Source of the DNA: Pseudomonadota bacterium
GTDB taxonomy: Bacteria; Pseudomonadota; Gammaproteobacteria; Burkholderiales; Burkholderiaceae_C
DNA: 7,159 nt
NCBI GenBank assembly: GCA_018241985.1
Contig: JAFECV010000108.1
Span: forward strand, 1 to 7,159
Direction of reading: 5' to 3'
Part shown: positions 6,623-7,159 of the stretch, one piece after another
Numbering within the stretch: the first letter of the stretch is position 1
How the letters are laid out: each line of letters begins with the position of its first letter
Translations under genes and position numbers: made by a program
The notes under the pieces: model-generated
Database searches by the model: none
The model's input: the letters and a program-made list of their open reading frames with translations, nothing else
What the model was told of the DNA's origin: nothing

Positions 6623-7159
6623 TCATTCGTCGCCGCTCGCGGCTTGTGCATCGCCGCCCTGCTGCGCGACGAGCTGCGCAGCCTGCGGCTGCGGCAGCGC
6701 CTCCACCGTCTTCAGCGCGCGCCCCATCGCGCGGCTGCGCACTTCGGCGCTGTCGATCGTGTTCAGCACGGTCTGCGTCTGCGACTTGACGCGCGCAAGC
6801 ACGTCGCCGAATTTTCCGAATTCGGTCTTGACCGCGCCCAGCACCTGCCAGACCTCGCTGCTGCGCTTCTCCAGCGCGAGCGTGCGAAACCCCATCTGCA
6901 GGCTGCTGAGCATCGCCAGCAGCGTCGTGGGCCCGGCCAGCGTGACCCGGTGCTCGCGCTGCAACGCGTCCATCAGGCCGGGGCGGCGCAGCACCTCGGC
7001 GTACAGCCCTTCGCTCGGCAGGAACATGATCGCGAAGTCGGTGGTGTGCGGCGGCTCCACGTACTTCTCGGCGATCGCCTTCGCCTCGAGGCGGATGCGC
7101 GCCTCCAGCGCCTTGGCGGCCGCGTCGGCCCCCGCCGCATCGGCGCGCTGCTGCGCGTC
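6623..7159 (-). CDS. rmuC: DNA recombination protein RmuC, C-terminal part
   Basis: The visible 178 residues are the C-terminal part of a gene that enters from the right edge; its start lies outside the window. The segment reads through to position 7159 with no stop, so the GTG at 7060 is an internal codon, not a start. The diagnostic block is KAIAEKYVEPPHTTDFAIMF (visible residues 27-46), followed by LPSEGLYAEVLRRPGL, with a coiled-coil-like helix before it and VTLAGPTTLLAMLSSLQMGF further on. This belongs to the RmuC domain, which has a predicted restriction-endonuclease-like fold. RmuC limits DNA inversions in E. coli; its biochemical activity remains poorly defined. The last 25 or so residues are Gln/Ala-rich and look unstructured. 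It is co-oriented with hpd but 131 bases away, so shared transcription is uncertain. Confidence 0.93.
   Translation of the reverse strand, partial: DAQQRADAAGADAAAKALEARIRLEAKAIAEKYVEPPHTTDFAIMFLPSEGLYAEVLRRPGLMDALQREHRVTLAGPTTLLAMLSSLQMGFRTLALEKRSSEVWQVLGAVKTEFGKFGDVLARVKSQTQTVLNTIDSAEVRSRAMGRALKTVEALPQPQAAQLVAQQGGDAQAASGDE

Noticed and set aside
7058..7060. GTG at 7060 as the start of a short minus-strand gene
   Set aside because: The frame continues upstream without a stop to the window edge and encodes conserved RmuC sequence, so this is an internal valine codon.

Overview
The window is high-GC (roughly two thirds G+C by eye) and densely coding. It looks like a chromosomal segment from a betaproteobacterium, most likely Burkholderiales (Comamonadaceae or a near relative). 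The reasons are the adjacent earP and efp genes with an arginine at EF-P position 32, the bacterial Phe/Tyr catabolic genes, the style of the RmuC C-terminus, and an extragenic GC-rich hairpin block of a kind I recall from that order. I see no mobile element, phage gene, tRNA, rRNA or CRISPR array.

Layout. Positions 1-1840 hold a translation module: earP (EF-P arginine rhamnosyltransferase), then efp (elongation factor P), closed by a strong intrinsic terminator at 1818-1840. Positions 1911-2774 encode a LOG-family (TIGR00730-type) Rossmann-fold protein. Positions 2775-2910 are a short but highly structured non-coding leader. Positions 2911-4281 encode a PLP-dependent tryptophanase/tyrosine phenol-lyase family enzyme. 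It resembles tyrosine phenol-lyase along much of its length but carries tryptophanase residues at the positions thought to set specificity. Positions 4282-4453 are a convergent intergenic region rich in stem-loops. On the minus strand, hpd (6491 to 5415) and phhA (5353 to 4454) form a likely two-gene operon. A partial rmuC (7159 to 6623, minus) runs off the right edge.

How the genes fit together. EarP is expected to rhamnosylate Arg32 of the adjacent EF-P, which then relieves ribosome stalling at polyproline. EarP itself has a PPPD stretch and the LOG-family protein has PPPPD, so both genes flanking efp may depend on its product. PhhA (Phe to Tyr) and Hpd (4-hydroxyphenylpyruvate to homogentisate) are two steps of aerobic phenylalanine/tyrosine degradation; the aminotransferase between them and the pterin-recycling enzyme PhhB are not in the window. 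The tryptophanase is convergent to this operon, giving a small aromatic amino acid catabolism cluster.

The least explained part of the window is the tryptophanase leader. It holds an 18-position near-perfect inverted repeat ending inside the Shine-Dalgarno sequence, an alternative pairing partner just upstream that would compete with it, and a plausible extended -10 promoter in its centre. It could be an RNA switch or a DNA operator; sequence alone does not decide.
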